Source: JBBQKF01 sp038326615
GTDB taxonomy: Bacteria; Bacillota; Clostridia; Saccharofermentanales; UBA5734
Assembly (NCBI GenBank): GCA_038326615.1
Contig: JBBQKF010000146.1
Coordinates: forward strand, 1 to 5,862
Direction of reading: 5' to 3'
DNA: 5,862 bases
Shown: positions 5,305-5,862 of the stretch, in pieces
Numbering within the stretch: the first letter of the stretch is position 1
Layout: each line of letters begins with the position of its first letter
Made by a program: the position numbers and the translations under genes
The notes under the pieces: generated by a model
The model's database searches: none
Told to the model about the DNA's origin: nothing
What the model saw: only the letters and a program-made list of their open reading frames with translations

Positions 5305-5640
5305 AAACCTTTATTGTTGTTCCCTGAAAATTAATAAACCCTCCCCTCCCTTTTAAGGTTCTTACTCAAGTTAGGATATTTGTTATGTGCGGCTCTTCTG
5401 ATTTTCTGGATATAAAAGAATATTCCAGAGAATTGAGAAAAGCAATATATCCAAATCTGAGAAAGAACCCCTGTTAATTCAACTTTCCTATTTAATTATA
5501 TTTTTACTGATTAACTTCTAAAAATAGGTTTACTGTCATATTTTAATAAATATATCCCCTTCAACATAAGGCTGACGATTTTCTCATGTGCTTCGCAACG
5601 TTTTTTAAGTCGCCGAAACAAAAATAATTACATAATTTTT
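5305..5640. other. Gene-free region between the signalling pseudogene and the IS30 remnant
   Basis: I find no recognisable gene in these 336 bases. There is a 30-codon plus-strand frame at 5385-5477 (MCGSSDFLDIKEYS...) and a minus-strand open frame at 5511-5627 (FRRLKKRCEAHEKIVSLMLK); neither has an RBS or a known match. The missing 5' end of the signalling gene should lie here, but no PAS-like residues appear in any minus-strand frame. A G-rich tract lies at 5339-5350 (minus strand GGGAGGGGAGGG). Confidence 0.5.
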
Positions 5641-5661
5641 TCTGCGATAGATATTAGATAA

Positions 5662-5862
5662 AGTATAATACCATCCAAATCTCAGGCAGCTGTTGTAAAA
5701 GTTTTAGATAAATTAGAGAGGAAAATGGGGAAATCGTTCTCAAAAACATTTAAAACAATAACATGCGACAATGGGTGCGAGAATTTAGACTTTGAGGGGA
5801 TTGAAAGATCAATTTTGAACAAGAGTTCAAGGACAAAGGTATATTATGCTCATCCTTTTAGC
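5662..5862 (+). mobile_element. IS30-family transposase, 5'-truncated fragment running off the window
   Basis: The plus-strand frame from 5662 to the edge gives 67 residues typical of the IS30-family DDE domain: IPSKSQAAVVKVLDKLERK, then FKTITCDNGCENLDFEGIER, then RTKVYYAHPFS. The Asp in TCDNG is the second catalytic residue of the DDE triad. The catalytic Glu (usually in a WERGSNEN-like motif just after AHPFSS) would lie beyond the edge. An in-frame TAA at 5659-5661 precedes the segment, and the N-terminal helix-turn-helix and first catalytic Asp are not found upstream, so the element is a 5'-truncated, inactive remnant. The ATG at 5725 is preceded by an RBS-like GAGAGG, but a start there would lack most of the catalytic domain. 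Confidence 0.85.

Noticed and set aside
5339..5350. G-rich tract on the minus strand as a G-quadruplex or strong RBS
   Set aside because: Only three close G-runs are present, with a fourth after a 14-base loop. As an RBS it is too far (about 35 bases) from the only start codon at 5304.
5385..5477. 30-codon plus-strand frame (MCGSSDFLDIKEYS...)
   Set aside because: No RBS, no recognisable family and too short to separate from chance.
5511..5627. Minus-strand open frame with FRRLKKRCEAHEKIVSLMLK
   Set aside because: It looks somewhat protein-like, but has no suitable start, RBS or recognised match; not enough to call a gene remnant.

Overview
The window is AT-rich, with strong AGGAG-type ribosome binding sites and protein families common in low-GC Gram-positives. 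A Firmicute (Clostridia-like) chromosome is the best guess; no rRNA or marker gene is present to prove it. Almost everything that codes is on the minus strand. The region is decaying: only two genes look intact (one is cut by the window edge), and at least three others are broken by stops, frameshifts, deletion or truncation.

Layout, left to right. (1) Positions 594 to 1, minus: the N-terminal 198 residues of an exported protein with a beta-rich, jelly-roll-like body, with a good RBS and an AT-rich upstream region. (2) 595-1007: no gene. (3) 1008-1756, minus: the remnant of a DUF4143-type ATPase with one in-frame stop and two frameshifts, and with its ATPase domain gone. (4) 1747-2134: a patchwork holding a 22-bp-period repeat, an unrecognised coding remnant, a plus-strand terminator-like hairpin, a possible ankyrin-repeat remnant on the plus strand, and two adjacent perfect palindromes. 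(5) 2103-2582, minus: an intact YbaK/EbsC-family aminoacyl-tRNA deacylase gene with its own RBS and a hairpin over its stop codon. (6) 2706-2897, minus: an open frame without a start codon, not recognised. (7) 2873-5304, minus: one large PAS-PAS-PAS-PAS-GGDEF-HD-GYP cyclic-di-GMP signalling gene, now in four pieces (stop at 4162, deletion plus frameshift near 3935, stop at 3398) and lacking its normal 5' end. (8) 5305-5640: no recognisable gene. (9) 5662 to the right edge, plus: the C-terminal catalytic part of an IS30-family transposase, truncated at its 5' end.

The genes do not form a pathway. The main functional story is the loss of a sensory protein that could both make and break cyclic-di-GMP, beside a transposon fragment. 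The three stops are of different kinds (TAA, TAA, TAG) and occur together with frameshifts, so pseudogenisation, or indel errors in the assembly, explains them better than recoding. I found no CRISPR array, tRNA, rRNA, toxin-antitoxin pair or defence system.
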